64,000 nt of DNA from UBA2966 sp965242505 (GTDB lineage Bacteria; Pseudomonadota; Alphaproteobacteria; UBA2966), in assembly GCA_965242505.1 (NCBI GenBank), contig OZ251449.1, positions 2,170,001 to 2,234,000 on the forward strand, in the 5' to 3' direction. A model generated the notes under the pieces. The model searched no databases and was not told the origin of the DNA. It saw only the letters and a list, made by a program, of their open reading frames with translations. Below are positions 8,344 through 16,288 of this stretch, piece after piece; within the stretch, counting starts at the first letter, position 1, and each line of letters begins with the position of its first letter. The position numbers were made by a program, and so were the translations under genes.

Positions 8344-9474
8344 TCACAGCCGCAGCGACATCTGCGCCTCGTCCCGTTCCGGCGGGCGGAACGACGTGGT
8401 GTCGAGGCCGCCCCGCCGCTCGTCGAGGCCGAGCCGCCGGATCGCCAGCCCGAAGCGTTTCCCGATCGCTTCCGCGTAGGGCCCGCTTCCCTTCATGCGC
8501 GACCCGAACCGCGGGTCGTTGTCGCGCCCGCCGCGCACGTCGCGGATCAGCGACATGACTCGCGAGGCGCGCTCGGGAACGGCCTCGCTCAGCCATTCGC
8601 GGAACAGGTCCTTCACCTCGTGCGGGAGGCGCACGAGCAGATAGCTGGCGCTGGCGGCGCCGGCGTCCCGCGCCGCGGCGAGGATGCGTTCGAGTTCCGA
8701 ATCGGTCAGGCCCGGAATTATCGGCGAGACGAGGACGCCCACGGGAATGCCGGCCGCCGTGAGCCGCCGGATGGCGTCGAGGCGCCGCGTCGGCGTCGAG
8801 GCCCTGGGTTCCATGCGGCGAGCGAGCTTGCGGTCGAGCGTGGTGACCGAGACCAGCACCCGCGCCAGCCCCTTTCCGGCCATCGGCGCCAGAAGGTCGA
8901 TGTCGCGGGTGACGAGATGGGACTTGGTGACGATGCCCACGGGGTGGTCGCACGCCGACAGCAGCTCGATGATGCCGCGCGTGACGCGCCGCTCCCGCTC
9001 CAGCGGCTGGTAGCAGTCGGTGTTGGCGCCGAGCGCGATGACCTCGCACCGGTAGCCGGGATGCGACAGCTCGCGCCGCAGGACGGCGACAGCGTCCGGC
9101 TTGACGAACAGGCGGCTCTCGAAGTCGAGCCCCGGCGACAACCCGTAATAGGCGTGGGTCGGCCGGGCGTAGCAGTAGATGCAGCCGTGCTCGCAGCCCC
9201 GGTACGGATTGATGGACGCGCGGAAGGGCACGTCGGGCGAATCGTTGCGGGCGATGATCGTGCGGCAGGCTTCCTCGGTGACCGTCGTCCGCAACGGCGG
9301 CGGCGCCTCGTCCGCGCCGCCCCAGCCATCGTCGTCGAACGCCCAGTGCGAATCGCGCGGGACCCGGCGTTCGGCCTCGAACCGTCCCGTGGGGTTGGTG
9401 ACGGCTCCCCGTCCGCGCCGTCCGTCCCCATGCACGGCCCCGTTCCTGAGCGTTGGCGCGACGTCCCGTTCCAT
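8344..9474 (-). CDS. PA0069 family radical SAM protein
   Basis: A 376-residue radical SAM protein with the iron-sulfur motif GCEHGCIYC (CxxxCxxC) in a region reading RGCEHGCIYCYARPTHAYYG, typical of the SplB-related PA0069 family. Later segments ALGANTDCYQPLER and ILVSPIIPGLTD-like stretches also fit. The start was set at the ATG at 9474, since the open frame upstream runs into a repeat element. The family is widespread but its reaction is unknown. The gene stands alone, between the HIG1-type gene and repeat copy 2. Confidence 0.88.
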   Translation of the reverse strand: MERDVAPTLRNGAVHGDGRRGRGAVTNPTGRFEAERRVPRDSHWAFDDDGWGGADEAPPPLRTTVTEEACRTIIARNDSPDVPFRASINPYRGCEHGCIYCYARPTHAYYGLSPGLDFESRLFVKPDAVAVLRRELSHPGYRCEVIALGANTDCYQPLERERRVTRGIIELLSACDHPVGIVTKSHLVTRDIDLLAPMAGKGLARVLVSVTTLDRKLARRMEPRASTPTRRLDAIRRLTAAGIPVGVLVSPIIPGLTDSELERILAAARDAGAASASYLLVRLPHEVKDLFREWLSEAVPERASRVMSLIRDVRGGRDNDPRFGSRMKGSGPYAEAIGKRFGLAIRRLGLDERRGGLDTTSFRPPERDEAQMSLRL

Positions 9475-9530
9475 GGTGCGGGGAGCATATACCGGCGTTA
9501 TGAACGAATCAAGAACGAATTTTCCTCCGT

Positions 9531-9703
9531 CCCGCATTTCTCGTATCGGCGGGGATTGAGGATTTCGTGGCGTCGCGGGACCGCGGTCCACCCCCCTCCC
9601 GACCTCCCCCCTGCCAGGGGGAGGAGTACGGATGGCTCCCTCTCCCTTGCAGGGGGAGGGTCGGGGTGGGGGTCGCGGCGCCAAGGGGGGAGGAGTATGA
9701 ACG
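9531..9703 (-). repeat. MITE-like composite repeat, copy 2 (reverse orientation)
   Basis: It begins with a clean terminal repeat CCCGCATTTCTCGTAT at 9531-9546 and carries both hairpins. The far end is cut off after GGAGTATGAACG, only 28 bp before the start codon of the next gene, so the element makes up most of that gene's leader. Confidence 0.85.
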
Positions 9704-9731
9704 CGTCCACCGCCGATGCTACGCTCGGCTC

Positions 9732-10466
9732 ATGCGCGTCTGCGTCTTTCAGCACGTCCCCGTGGAACATCCCGGCGTGTTCCGGGAGTTCCTCGCCGCC
9801 GACGGGCATGACTGGCGAGCCGTCGAGCTGGACGCGGGCGAGCCGATCCCGGACCTCGCCGGGTTCGACGCGCTCTGGGTCATGGGCGGTCCCATGGATA
9901 CCTGGCAGGAGGACGAACATCCCTGGCTCGTCGACGAGAAGCGGGCCATCCGGCGCGCCGTGCTGGAGCTCGACATGCCGTTCCTCGGCATCTGTCTGGG
10001 CGCCCAGTTGCTGGCCGACGCGCTCGGCGGCGCCGTCGCGCCCATGGCGGCCCCGGAGGTCGGGGTCATGGAGGTCGGTCTGACGGCCGCCGGGCGGGAC
10101 GATCCCCTGTTCGACGGCTTCGCGCCGACCCTCCGTTGCCTCCAGTGGCATTCCTACGAGGTCGCCGACCCTCCGGCGGGCGCCAGGGTGCTCTGCGAAT
10201 CGCCGCTCTGCGGCGTGCAGGCCTTCGCCGTGGGCGACGTCGCCTACGGCGTCCAGTACCACGTCGAGCAGACGTCCCGGACGGTTCCCGAATGGGGCGA
10301 GGTCCCCGCCTACCGCGAGGCGCTCGAGCGCGCCCTGGGGCCGGGCGCCCTGCGCGCCCTCGGCGACGAAGTCGCGGCGCGTCTTCCGGCGTTCAACGCC
10401 GACGCGGAACGGCTCTATCGCAACTTTCTCGGTCTGTGCGCGACGGCCCCGAAATCGACGTCGTGA
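9732..10466 (+). CDS. Class I glutamine amidotransferase (type 1 GATase)
   Basis: A 244-residue amidotransferase with the nucleophile motif GICLGAQL and the His motif YGVQYHVEQT. The usual HPE is HVE here, which keeps the His and Glu. The N-terminus MRVCVFQHVPVEHPG and the WVMGGPMDTWQED stretch are typical of GMP-synthase-like GATases of unknown substrate. The start follows the truncated end of repeat copy 2. The stop overlaps the glycosyltransferase gene by 31 bp, so the two are likely translated from one message. It is a distant paralogue of the amidotransferase at 5.6 kb. Confidence 0.88.
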   Translation: MRVCVFQHVPVEHPGVFREFLAADGHDWRAVELDAGEPIPDLAGFDALWVMGGPMDTWQEDEHPWLVDEKRAIRRAVLELDMPFLGICLGAQLLADALGGAVAPMAAPEVGVMEVGLTAAGRDDPLFDGFAPTLRCLQWHSYEVADPPAGARVLCESPLCGVQAFAVGDVAYGVQYHVEQTSRTVPEWGEVPAYREALERALGPGALRALGDEVAARLPAFNADAERLYRNFLGLCATAPKSTS

Positions 10467-11131
10467 TCCCGACGTTGAACGCCGCGGCGACGCTCGGCGC
10501 GACGCTCGGCGGCCTGTCCGCCGCCCGCGAGGATGGCCTCGTCCGCGCCGTCGTCGTCAGCGACGGCGGCTCGACGGACCGCACCGTCGATATCGCCGCG
10601 GCGTCCGGGGCGCAGGTCGAGCGCGGGGCGCCGGGCCGGGGCCGGCAGCTCGCGGCCGGCGCCGGGGTCGCCCGCGCGCCGTGGCTCCTGTTCCTTCACG
10701 CGGACACCCGGCTGGCGACGGGCTGGGAACGGTCGGCCCGCGAGCTGATGGCCGGGGAGGGCGCGCGCGGTCGCGCCGCCGCCTTCTCGTTCGCCCTCGA
10801 CGACCCGTCCGTTCCGGCCCGCATCCTGGAGCGGCTGGTGGCGTTGCGCGTCCGCGTCGCCGCCTTGCCGTACGGGGACCAGGGCCTGCTGATCTCGCGG
10901 ACGCTCTACGACGAGGTCGGCGGATATCGCCCGATGCCGCTGATGGAGGACGTCGACATGGCGCGGCGCATCGGCGCGCGCCGTCTCGTCGTCCTTCCGG
11001 CGCGGGCGGTGACGTCGGCGGCGCGCTACCGCCGGGACGGCTACGTCCGCCGAAGCGCGCGCAACCTGTTCTGCCTCGCGCTCTACTTCCTGGGCGTGGC
11101 GCCGGGCGTGATCGCCCGCTTCTACGGGTAG
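10436..11131 (+). CDS. Family 2 glycosyltransferase of the TIGR04283 (rSAM/selenodomain-associated transferase 2) type
   Basis: A 231-residue GT-A fold protein. IDVVIPTLNAAATL is the nucleotide-sugar strand, VVSDGGSTDRT and the LHADTRL motif supply the acidic metal-binding residues, and MEDVDMARRIG lies in the acceptor region. The length and the pairing with the next gene fit TIGR04283. The GTG at 10436 was chosen because it precedes the conserved strand by seven residues; it overlaps the amidotransferase stop. Substrates are unknown. Confidence 0.82.
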   Translation: MRDGPEIDVVIPTLNAAATLGATLGGLSAAREDGLVRAVVVSDGGSTDRTVDIAAASGAQVERGAPGRGRQLAAGAGVARAPWLLFLHADTRLATGWERSARELMAGEGARGRAAAFSFALDDPSVPARILERLVALRVRVAALPYGDQGLLISRTLYDEVGGYRPMPLMEDVDMARRIGARRLVVLPARAVTSAARYRRDGYVRRSARNLFCLALYFLGVAPGVIARFYG

Positions 11132-11140
11132 CGTCCCGGA

Positions 11141-11767
11141 ATGCGGCCCGTTCGCCACGTGGCGATATTCGCGCGGGCACCCCGGATCGGCGCCGTCAAG
11201 CGGCGGCTCGCTCGCGACGTGGGCGATTACGCCGCGTGGCGCTACTACCGGAGCGAGACCGCCCGGCTGATTGCCGAGCTGCGCTCCCTTCGCGGCGTCG
11301 ACCTGCGCCTCGTCGTCACGCCCGACGGTTTCGCCCGCCGCGGCCGGTTCTGGCCGCGAGGGATCCCGCGCGTTCCCCAGGGTTCCGGGGATCTGGGCGC
11401 GCGCATGGCGCGGGTCCTGCGCGCCGCGCCCCGCGGACCCGTCGTCATCGTCGGCAGCGACGTCCCCGGGCTCACGGCGCGGCGGGTCCGTTCCGCCTTC
11501 GAGGCGCTGGAGACGCACGACGCCGTCGTCGGTCCCGCCCACGACGGCGGATACTGGCTCGTCGGGTTCTCCCGGCGGCCGGCGCCTCCGGGACGCTGGC
11601 GGCCGCCCCTGTTCCGGGGCGTCCGCTGGTCCGGTCCCCATGCCCTGCGGGACACCCTCGCGACGTTTCCGTCCGTCTGGCGCGTGGGCGTGATCGAGGC
11701 GCTGCGTGACGTGGACACCGGCGCGGACCTGGACTCCCTCGGCGGTCCCCGGCTGCTCGGCAGGTAG
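11141..11767 (+). CDS. TIGR04282 family glycosyltransferase (DUF2064; rSAM/selenodomain-associated transferase 1)
   Basis: A 208-residue protein starting MRPVRHVAIFARAPRIGAVK, with IVGSDVPGL in the middle and GPAHDGGYWLVG, the hallmark of the DUF2064 family, which resembles nucleotidyltransferase-like GT-A enzymes. TIGR04282 and TIGR04283 proteins are usually neighbours, as here, 9 bp apart. The pair probably acts together on a sugar or lipid, but no product is established for the family. Confidence 0.85.
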   Translation: MRPVRHVAIFARAPRIGAVKRRLARDVGDYAAWRYYRSETARLIAELRSLRGVDLRLVVTPDGFARRGRFWPRGIPRVPQGSGDLGARMARVLRAAPRGPVVIVGSDVPGLTARRVRSAFEALETHDAVVGPAHDGGYWLVGFSRRPAPPGRWRPPLFRGVRWSGPHALRDTLATFPSVWRVGVIEALRDVDTGADLDSLGGPRLLGR

Positions 11768-11786
11768 ATCCGCGCGTCCGGGCGCG

Positions 11787-12335
11787 TCAGGAGCCGACGG
11801 GTTCCTTCTCGAGCAGGCGGTCCATCAGCTCGACGAAGTTGCATGGCCTGTGCCGGTAGTCGAGCTGGGAGGCGAGGATTCCGTCCCATGCGTCCCTGCA
11901 CGCGCCGGGCGATCCGGGAACGGCGAACAGGTAGGTGCCGCCGGCGACGCCCGCGGTCGCCCGCGACTGGATCGTCGACGTGCCGATCTTGTCGTAGGAC
12001 AGCATCCGGAAGACCTCGCCGAAGCCGGCGATCTCCTTTTCGAAGACCGACTGAAAGGCTTCCGGGGTCACGTCCCGTCCGGTGACGCCCGTGCCGCCGG
12101 TGGCGATGACGACGTCGACGTCCGGGTTCGCGATCCAGGCGCGGAGCCGCGCCGCGATGGCGTCGGAATCGTCCTTCACGACGTCCCGGTCGACCAGGCG
12201 GTGCCCGGCGGTCTGGAGACGCTCCACCAGGACGTTTCCCGATCTGTCGTCCTCCAAGGTCCGCGTGTCCGATACGGTCATCACGGCGATCCCCACGGGG
12301 ACGAACGGCCGGGCCTCGTCAATCCCAGCGGACAT
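11787..12335 (-). CDS. moaB: Molybdopterin adenylyl-transfer type protein MoaB
   Basis: A 182-residue MoaB/MogA-fold protein. It shows AVMTVSDTRTLEDDRSG at the start, the pterin-binding motif ATGGTGVTGRDVT and a C-terminal VPGSPGACRDAWD. These proteins adenylylate molybdopterin before metal insertion in molybdenum (or tungsten) cofactor synthesis. The 3' end of the transglycosylase gene overlaps its start by 17 bp, so the two form an operon. The molybdoenzyme MsrP encoded at 33.8 kb would need the cofactor. Confidence 0.92.
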   Translation of the reverse strand: MSAGIDEARPFVPVGIAVMTVSDTRTLEDDRSGNVLVERLQTAGHRLVDRDVVKDDSDAIAARLRAWIANPDVDVVIATGGTGVTGRDVTPEAFQSVFEKEIAGFGEVFRMLSYDKIGTSTIQSRATAGVAGGTYLFAVPGSPGACRDAWDGILASQLDYRHRPCNFVELMDRLLEKEPVGS

Positions 12336-14139
12336 CGTTCGTTTCCCGATCGCCGGCCGCCGTCTCGATCCGCGAGTCGAGGCTCCGGTAGACCGGCCAG
12401 CGTCCCGCCGCGAGCGCGTCCAGCGAGGGAGCGGGCTGTTCGAGCCGGGCGCGGTAGATCCAGATGTTCGTGAACACGCGCCGGACGAACTCCCGGGTTT
12501 CGCGCGAGGGCAGGCTCTCGATGAACATCAGCGGGTCGTCCGATTTCCCGATTCGGCGCTGCCACTTCCTGACGTTGCCCGGCCCGCCGTTGTAGGCCGC
12601 GACCACGAGCACGAGGTTGTCCAGGAATTCGTGCTCGGTCATGAGGTGCAGGAGGTATTTCTGGCCGAGATGGACGTTGTATTCCGGCGCGAACAGCTTC
12701 CGCTTGTTGCGTCCGCGGAGGCTCCGGTCGCGGGCGATGAAGCTGGCCGTCCGCGGCATCAGTTGCATCAGCCCCCGGGCCCCGGCGCCGCTCTTCGCCC
12801 GGCTGTTGAATCCGGACTCCTGCCGCATCAGGGCGAACAGGACGGCGCGGTCGACCCTGAAGCCGCTTTCCGGCTCCCACGGAGGCAGGGGAAACAGCGC
12901 GCCGTCGTAGGCGTCGCCGCCCGACGTCAGAATGTCCCGGGCCAGGCGCACCTCCGCGCCCGGCAGCTCCAGCCTGACCGCGAGCGCCAGCACGGCCTCG
13001 CGGGCGTCGGCCGGCGCCTCGGCGAACGCGGCGCGCAGCTCGCGCTCGGCCCAGTAGAGCCGGCCGATCTGCCGCAGGGCCGCGGCCCGCCGCACGTAGG
13101 CGCTGTCCTTCAGCTTGTCGTAGTCCGCGGAGGACAGAACCGGAGCGTCCCAGGTCGGGGTTCCGCGCTCGCCCAGGAGCCGGCGCGCGAGCTGTCCGTA
13201 GAAGGTGCGGGGGCGCTCGGCGGCGATGCGCAGATAGCGGGTCGCGCGCTCCGGATTCCGGCCTGCGAGATGCGCCCGCGCGGCCCAGAACGCGCCGAAC
13301 GCGACCTCCCTCTCGGACGCCGTCCGGGATTCGGCGAGGGCGCCGAAATGGACGGCCGCATCGGCTCGCCGGTCCAGGCGCCAGGCCGCCAGACCCGCGT
13401 ACTTGTCGACCATCGGCTCGTAGGTCCGCGCCCGCCCGGCGCTCTTCGAGGCCAGGGCGAGCGCGCTCTCGTCCCGGCCGCGGCGGAAGTAGCCCCCGGC
13501 GATGCCGGCGCGAAGGATGGCGATCTCCGTTTCGTCGAGGAGATCGCGGTACGCGCGGCTCTCGAGATGCTTGACCGCCGCCGCCAGCCGGCCATCGCGG
13601 ACGTGGCGCCGGACGTGCGCCTGGAGCCGCCGCGCCTCGCGGCGCGCCGCGGCGTTCCTCTTGCGCGGCGTGAGGTATTCCCCGGTATCGGCGGCGCCGG
13701 CCTCCGCCGCCGCGCCGCCGTTCGGCCGCACGGGCCGTTCCGGCGCCCGGGCGCGCGCGGGTTGCCGTTTGCGCGCCAGGCGATAGACGCGGCGGGCGCC
13801 CGGATGATCGGCGTATCGCTTCATCCAGGCCAAGAGCTCCTTGAACCCGGAGCGGTATTTCGTGGGGTGCATGTACCGCTGATAGAGCACGTGGCCCATC
13901 AGGAGGCGGTCGTCGAGCCTGGCGATTTCCCTGTCCGCCGCCTTCCAGTCGCCGTCTTCCTGAAGATCGAAGATGCGTCGATAGCGGGCGGCGTCTTCCG
14001 AGCCCAGGATCCCGGTGTCGAACGCGTCCGCCGCCGCCTCCGCGGCCAGCGGCTCCGCGTTTTCGGCGGTCGCCGAGGCGGCCGTCGCGGCGATTTGGGC
14101 CGCGATGAGCAGGGACGCGTAAAGGACCACTCTCGACAT
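12319..14139 (-). CDS. Soluble lytic murein transglycosylase (Slt70-like)
   Basis: A roughly 606-residue exported enzyme that cuts the glycan strands of peptidoglycan to 1,6-anhydro ends. The first 25 or so residues (VVLYASLLIAAQIAATAASATA) are a signal peptide. A long alpha-helical, TPR-like region rich in Ala and Arg follows, then the SLT domain near residues 430-560. That domain holds the catalytic Glu in MRQESGFNSRAKSGAGARG, plus LMQLMP and AAYNGGPGNV. The ATG at 14139 gives a proper signal peptide; one 12 codons upstream is less likely. Confidence 0.92.
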   Translation of the reverse strand: MSRVVLYASLLIAAQIAATAASATAENAEPLAAEAAADAFDTGILGSEDAARYRRIFDLQEDGDWKAADREIARLDDRLLMGHVLYQRYMHPTKYRSGFKELLAWMKRYADHPGARRVYRLARKRQPARARAPERPVRPNGGAAAEAGAADTGEYLTPRKRNAAARREARRLQAHVRRHVRDGRLAAAVKHLESRAYRDLLDETEIAILRAGIAGGYFRRGRDESALALASKSAGRARTYEPMVDKYAGLAAWRLDRRADAAVHFGALAESRTASEREVAFGAFWAARAHLAGRNPERATRYLRIAAERPRTFYGQLARRLLGERGTPTWDAPVLSSADYDKLKDSAYVRRAAALRQIGRLYWAERELRAAFAEAPADAREAVLALAVRLELPGAEVRLARDILTSGGDAYDGALFPLPPWEPESGFRVDRAVLFALMRQESGFNSRAKSGAGARGLMQLMPRTASFIARDRSLRGRNKRKLFAPEYNVHLGQKYLLHLMTEHEFLDNLVLVVAAYNGGPGNVRKWQRRIGKSDDPLMFIESLPSRETREFVRRVFTNIWIYRARLEQPAPSLDALAAGRWPVYRSLDSRIETAAGDRETNDVRWD

Positions 14140-14230
14140 GCCGGCTTCAATAACGGATGCGGCGACTCTCGGCAAGCCGACGGGCGGGGCGGGGCGCGGC
14201 GCGTGGACGCGCGAACCGTCCCCGTCGTCG

Positions 14231-15076
14231 TCATTCCATGGATCGGAGGCGTTCCTGTATCGCGAGGAGGTCGCGCCAGGCGTCCCGCTTGAGCGCCGCC
14301 TGCCGCAGCAGATAGGCGGGATGGTAGATGGGCATGCACGGGATCTCGAACCCGCCGCCCGAGTCGTCGCGGTAGACGAGCCATCGTCCCCGCAGCCTCG
14401 TGATCCCTTCCGGTCGGCCCAGGAGGGCGCTGGCGGACGTGCCCCCGACCAGGACCAGGACCCGCGGCGCCGCCAGAGCGATATGACGCCGGATGAACGG
14501 CAGGCAGACGGTGACTTCGTTCGTCGTCGGCTTCCTGTTTCCCGGCGGGCGCCATGGCAGGATGTTCGTGATGTAGGCCGATGTCCGGTCCAGTCCGATC
14601 GCCGCGATCATCTTGTCGAGGAGTCGCCCGCTGACCCCGACGAAGGGCAGGCCCTCGCGATCCTCGTCCGCCCCCGGCGCCTCGCCGATGAACATCGCGT
14701 CCGCGTCGGGATTGCCGTCGCCGAACACCAGGTTCATGGCCGTATGCTTGAGCGAGCAGCCCTCGAACCGCCCCATGGCGTCCTCGAGTTCCGCGAGCGT
14801 CGAGGCTTCGTTCGCGAGAAGGTTCGCGCTTCCCTCCGCCGCCGCCGGGCTTTCCAGGGAAAGCGGGACGTTCGCCCCGCGCTTCGGCGGCGCGGGGGAC
14901 GGCGCGGCGGGAACTGGACCGGACGGCGCGCGCGCGCGGTCGGCGGCGCCCTCCCGCCGCGCCGCCGGGGCGGGCTCCGCGTTGAAATGGTCCGTCGGGG
15001 CGTCGCCGACGGCCTCGTCGACGCCGGCATCGACGTGCCAGCGCAGGAGGTCGAGGAGCTCGGCTCGGGTCGGCAA
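14231..15076 (-). CDS. Uracil-DNA glycosylase, family 4/5-like
   Basis: A protein of about 281 residues that removes uracil from DNA. Motif 1 is GEAPGADEDREGLPFVG, the distal motif is HPAYLLR, and ILPWRPPGNRKPTTNEV lies between. The cysteines in EGCSLKHTA, TVCLPF and EIPCMP are candidates for the iron-sulfur cluster. The N-terminus starts with RAELLDLLRWHVDAGVDEAVGD, as in alphaproteobacterial members. No good ATG exists; the TTG at 15076 was chosen because upstream codons run into repeat copy 3. The Pro/Ala-rich stretch at residues 40-80 is a disordered linker. Confidence 0.88.
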   Translation of the reverse strand: MPTRAELLDLLRWHVDAGVDEAVGDAPTDHFNAEPAPAARREGAADRARAPSGPVPAAPSPAPPKRGANVPLSLESPAAAEGSANLLANEASTLAELEDAMGRFEGCSLKHTAMNLVFGDGNPDADAMFIGEAPGADEDREGLPFVGVSGRLLDKMIAAIGLDRTSAYITNILPWRPPGNRKPTTNEVTVCLPFIRRHIALAAPRVLVLVGGTSASALLGRPEGITRLRGRWLVYRDDSGGGFEIPCMPIYHPAYLLRQAALKRDAWRDLLAIQERLRSME

Positions 15077-15139
15077 CGTGTCGTGACTCGCGTGGGCGGG
15101 CGGCGGCGATCGAGGGAACCCGTTTCCTCGTGAGCTTAA

Positions 15140-15334
15140 CCCGCATTTCTCATGCTGGCCACGGCCTGCGCGACGGCGCCGCCCGGAGGGTCCGTCCATG
15201 TTCCTCTCCCCCTGGCGCGACCCCCACCCCGACCCTCCCCCTGCAAGGGGGAGGGAGAATAAGGAGGACGGAGGTTTTCCATTCATGCTCCTCCCCCCTG
15301 ACAGGGGGGAGGTCGGGAGGGGGGTGATCGCGGT
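15140..15334 (+). repeat. MITE-like composite repeat, copy 3 (forward orientation)
   Basis: It starts with CCCGCATTTCTCATGC, has both hairpins (CCCTCCCCCTGCAAGGGGGAGGG and CTCCCCCCTGACAGGGGGGAG), and loses the right terminal repeat after GGGTGATCGCGGT. It sits in the 5' region of the uracil-DNA glycosylase gene. Confidence 0.88.
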
Positions 15335-15577
15335 ACAGACCGGATGGATGGGTGACAAGTCGGAGAGCCGGCCGGGAGGTATGGCCGATGCCCTGGAAGG
15401 AGACCTGTCCGATGGACGAGGACTGGATGGCGCCGATGCCGTTTTCCGTCCGAGCGCCGGCGCTCGCCGCCATGGACGGAGGGCGCGGTCAGTGCGTATT
15501 CCTCACATGACCGCGGACGCGAGAGCGTCCACTACGGCCGTGGACCATGGGCCCCGCCTCGAATTCCACCCGCCGCC
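15335..15577. other. Gap between repeat copy 3 and the accessory island
   Basis: No convincing gene, RNA or site was seen in this 243-bp stretch. A short open frame crosses it, but it has no recognisable features. Confidence 0.5.
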
Positions 15578-16288
15578 TCAAATGGCGGCAAGAAACTCCG
15601 CTTCGAAGCGCGCCGCCTCCGTCAATCTTGCGGAGACTGTCGGCCATGCCTTCGCTATCTCATTTTCTTTGTGTCGATAGTCGTCCTGGTGTTTCTCGAA
15701 CCGTCTGCGTTTCGGCAAGGCTGCGAGCTGGCCTTCCGGGTTGCGGCGGCACTCCCAATCGTCCCGCCGAACCACGTTGCCTTCCGGCCAGACTGCGGCG
15801 AGCACCCAGGCTTCGATGTTCTTCGAAGGCGTGCACAGGACAAGCTGTGGTGGACATGCAGACTCGCCAAGCCAGTTGAGAACCACCGCTCGCAAGGCGT
15901 TGGTGGTTCCATCCGGCGGCGGGCAGGGTTCTTCGCAAGGCAAATCTTTGCATGGCGCATCTCGAATACTGCCGCTGGCGTACGTCTCGCCCGCCACGTC
16001 CGCATCTACGTGCACGATCAACACGTCATGATGCGACAGCACTGAAGAACCGGACACCGAGCCGCCGCCCTCGCAGGCCGCCTGGCGGCTCCAACGATAG
16101 ACTCCAACCCATCCCTTGCCCGTTCTGCTTCTGCCGAACGATGGAGGGCCGAACGCGGCGGATCCCTCCGGCTGCAACGTCTGAAACTCGAAATCCGCAT
16201 CCGGCAGCAAGGCGCACAGGATCGCCTTGAGCACGATTGCATCGGTTGGCCCTTCGACGGCGACCGCGATACGCAGCGACTCAGACAT
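15578..16288 (-). CDS. TOPRIM-like protein (DUF4276/RloB-like), partner of the AAA ATPase
   Basis: A 236-residue protein whose N-terminus reads RIAVAVEGPTDAIVLKAIL. The Glu of EGPTD (residues 12-16) and the DxD of VHVDADVAG (D95, D97) are placed like the metal-binding residues of TOPRIM-like folds. A later KNIEAWVLAAV segment is common in DUF4276-type proteins. The ATG at 16288 overlaps the ATPase stop by 8 bp, so the two are translationally coupled. ATPase plus TOPRIM-like pairs occur in defence systems such as AbiL and RloAB; that link is inference. A nuclease activity is plausible but unproven. Confidence 0.65.
   Translation of the reverse strand: MSESLRIAVAVEGPTDAIVLKAILCALLPDADFEFQTLQPEGSAAFGPPSFGRSRTGKGWVGVYRWSRQAACEGGGSVSGSSVLSHHDVLIVHVDADVAGETYASGSIRDAPCKDLPCEEPCPPPDGTTNALRAVVLNWLGESACPPQLVLCTPSKNIEAWVLAAVWPEGNVVRRDDWECRRNPEGQLAALPKRRRFEKHQDDYRHKENEIAKAWPTVSARLTEAARFEAEFLAAI

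Noticed and set aside
9475..9684. Longer N-terminus for the radical SAM protein
   Set aside because: The extra 70 codons are translated repeat element and lack any resemblance to the family; ATG 9474 fits.
15077..15358. Longer N-terminus for the uracil-DNA glycosylase
   Set aside because: It would read into repeat copy 3; the conserved RAELLDLLRW start lies just after TTG 15076.
15196..15680. 160-residue plus-strand open frame across repeat copy 3
   Set aside because: It reads through the element and has no family features; the composition is typical of a chance frame in GC-rich DNA.
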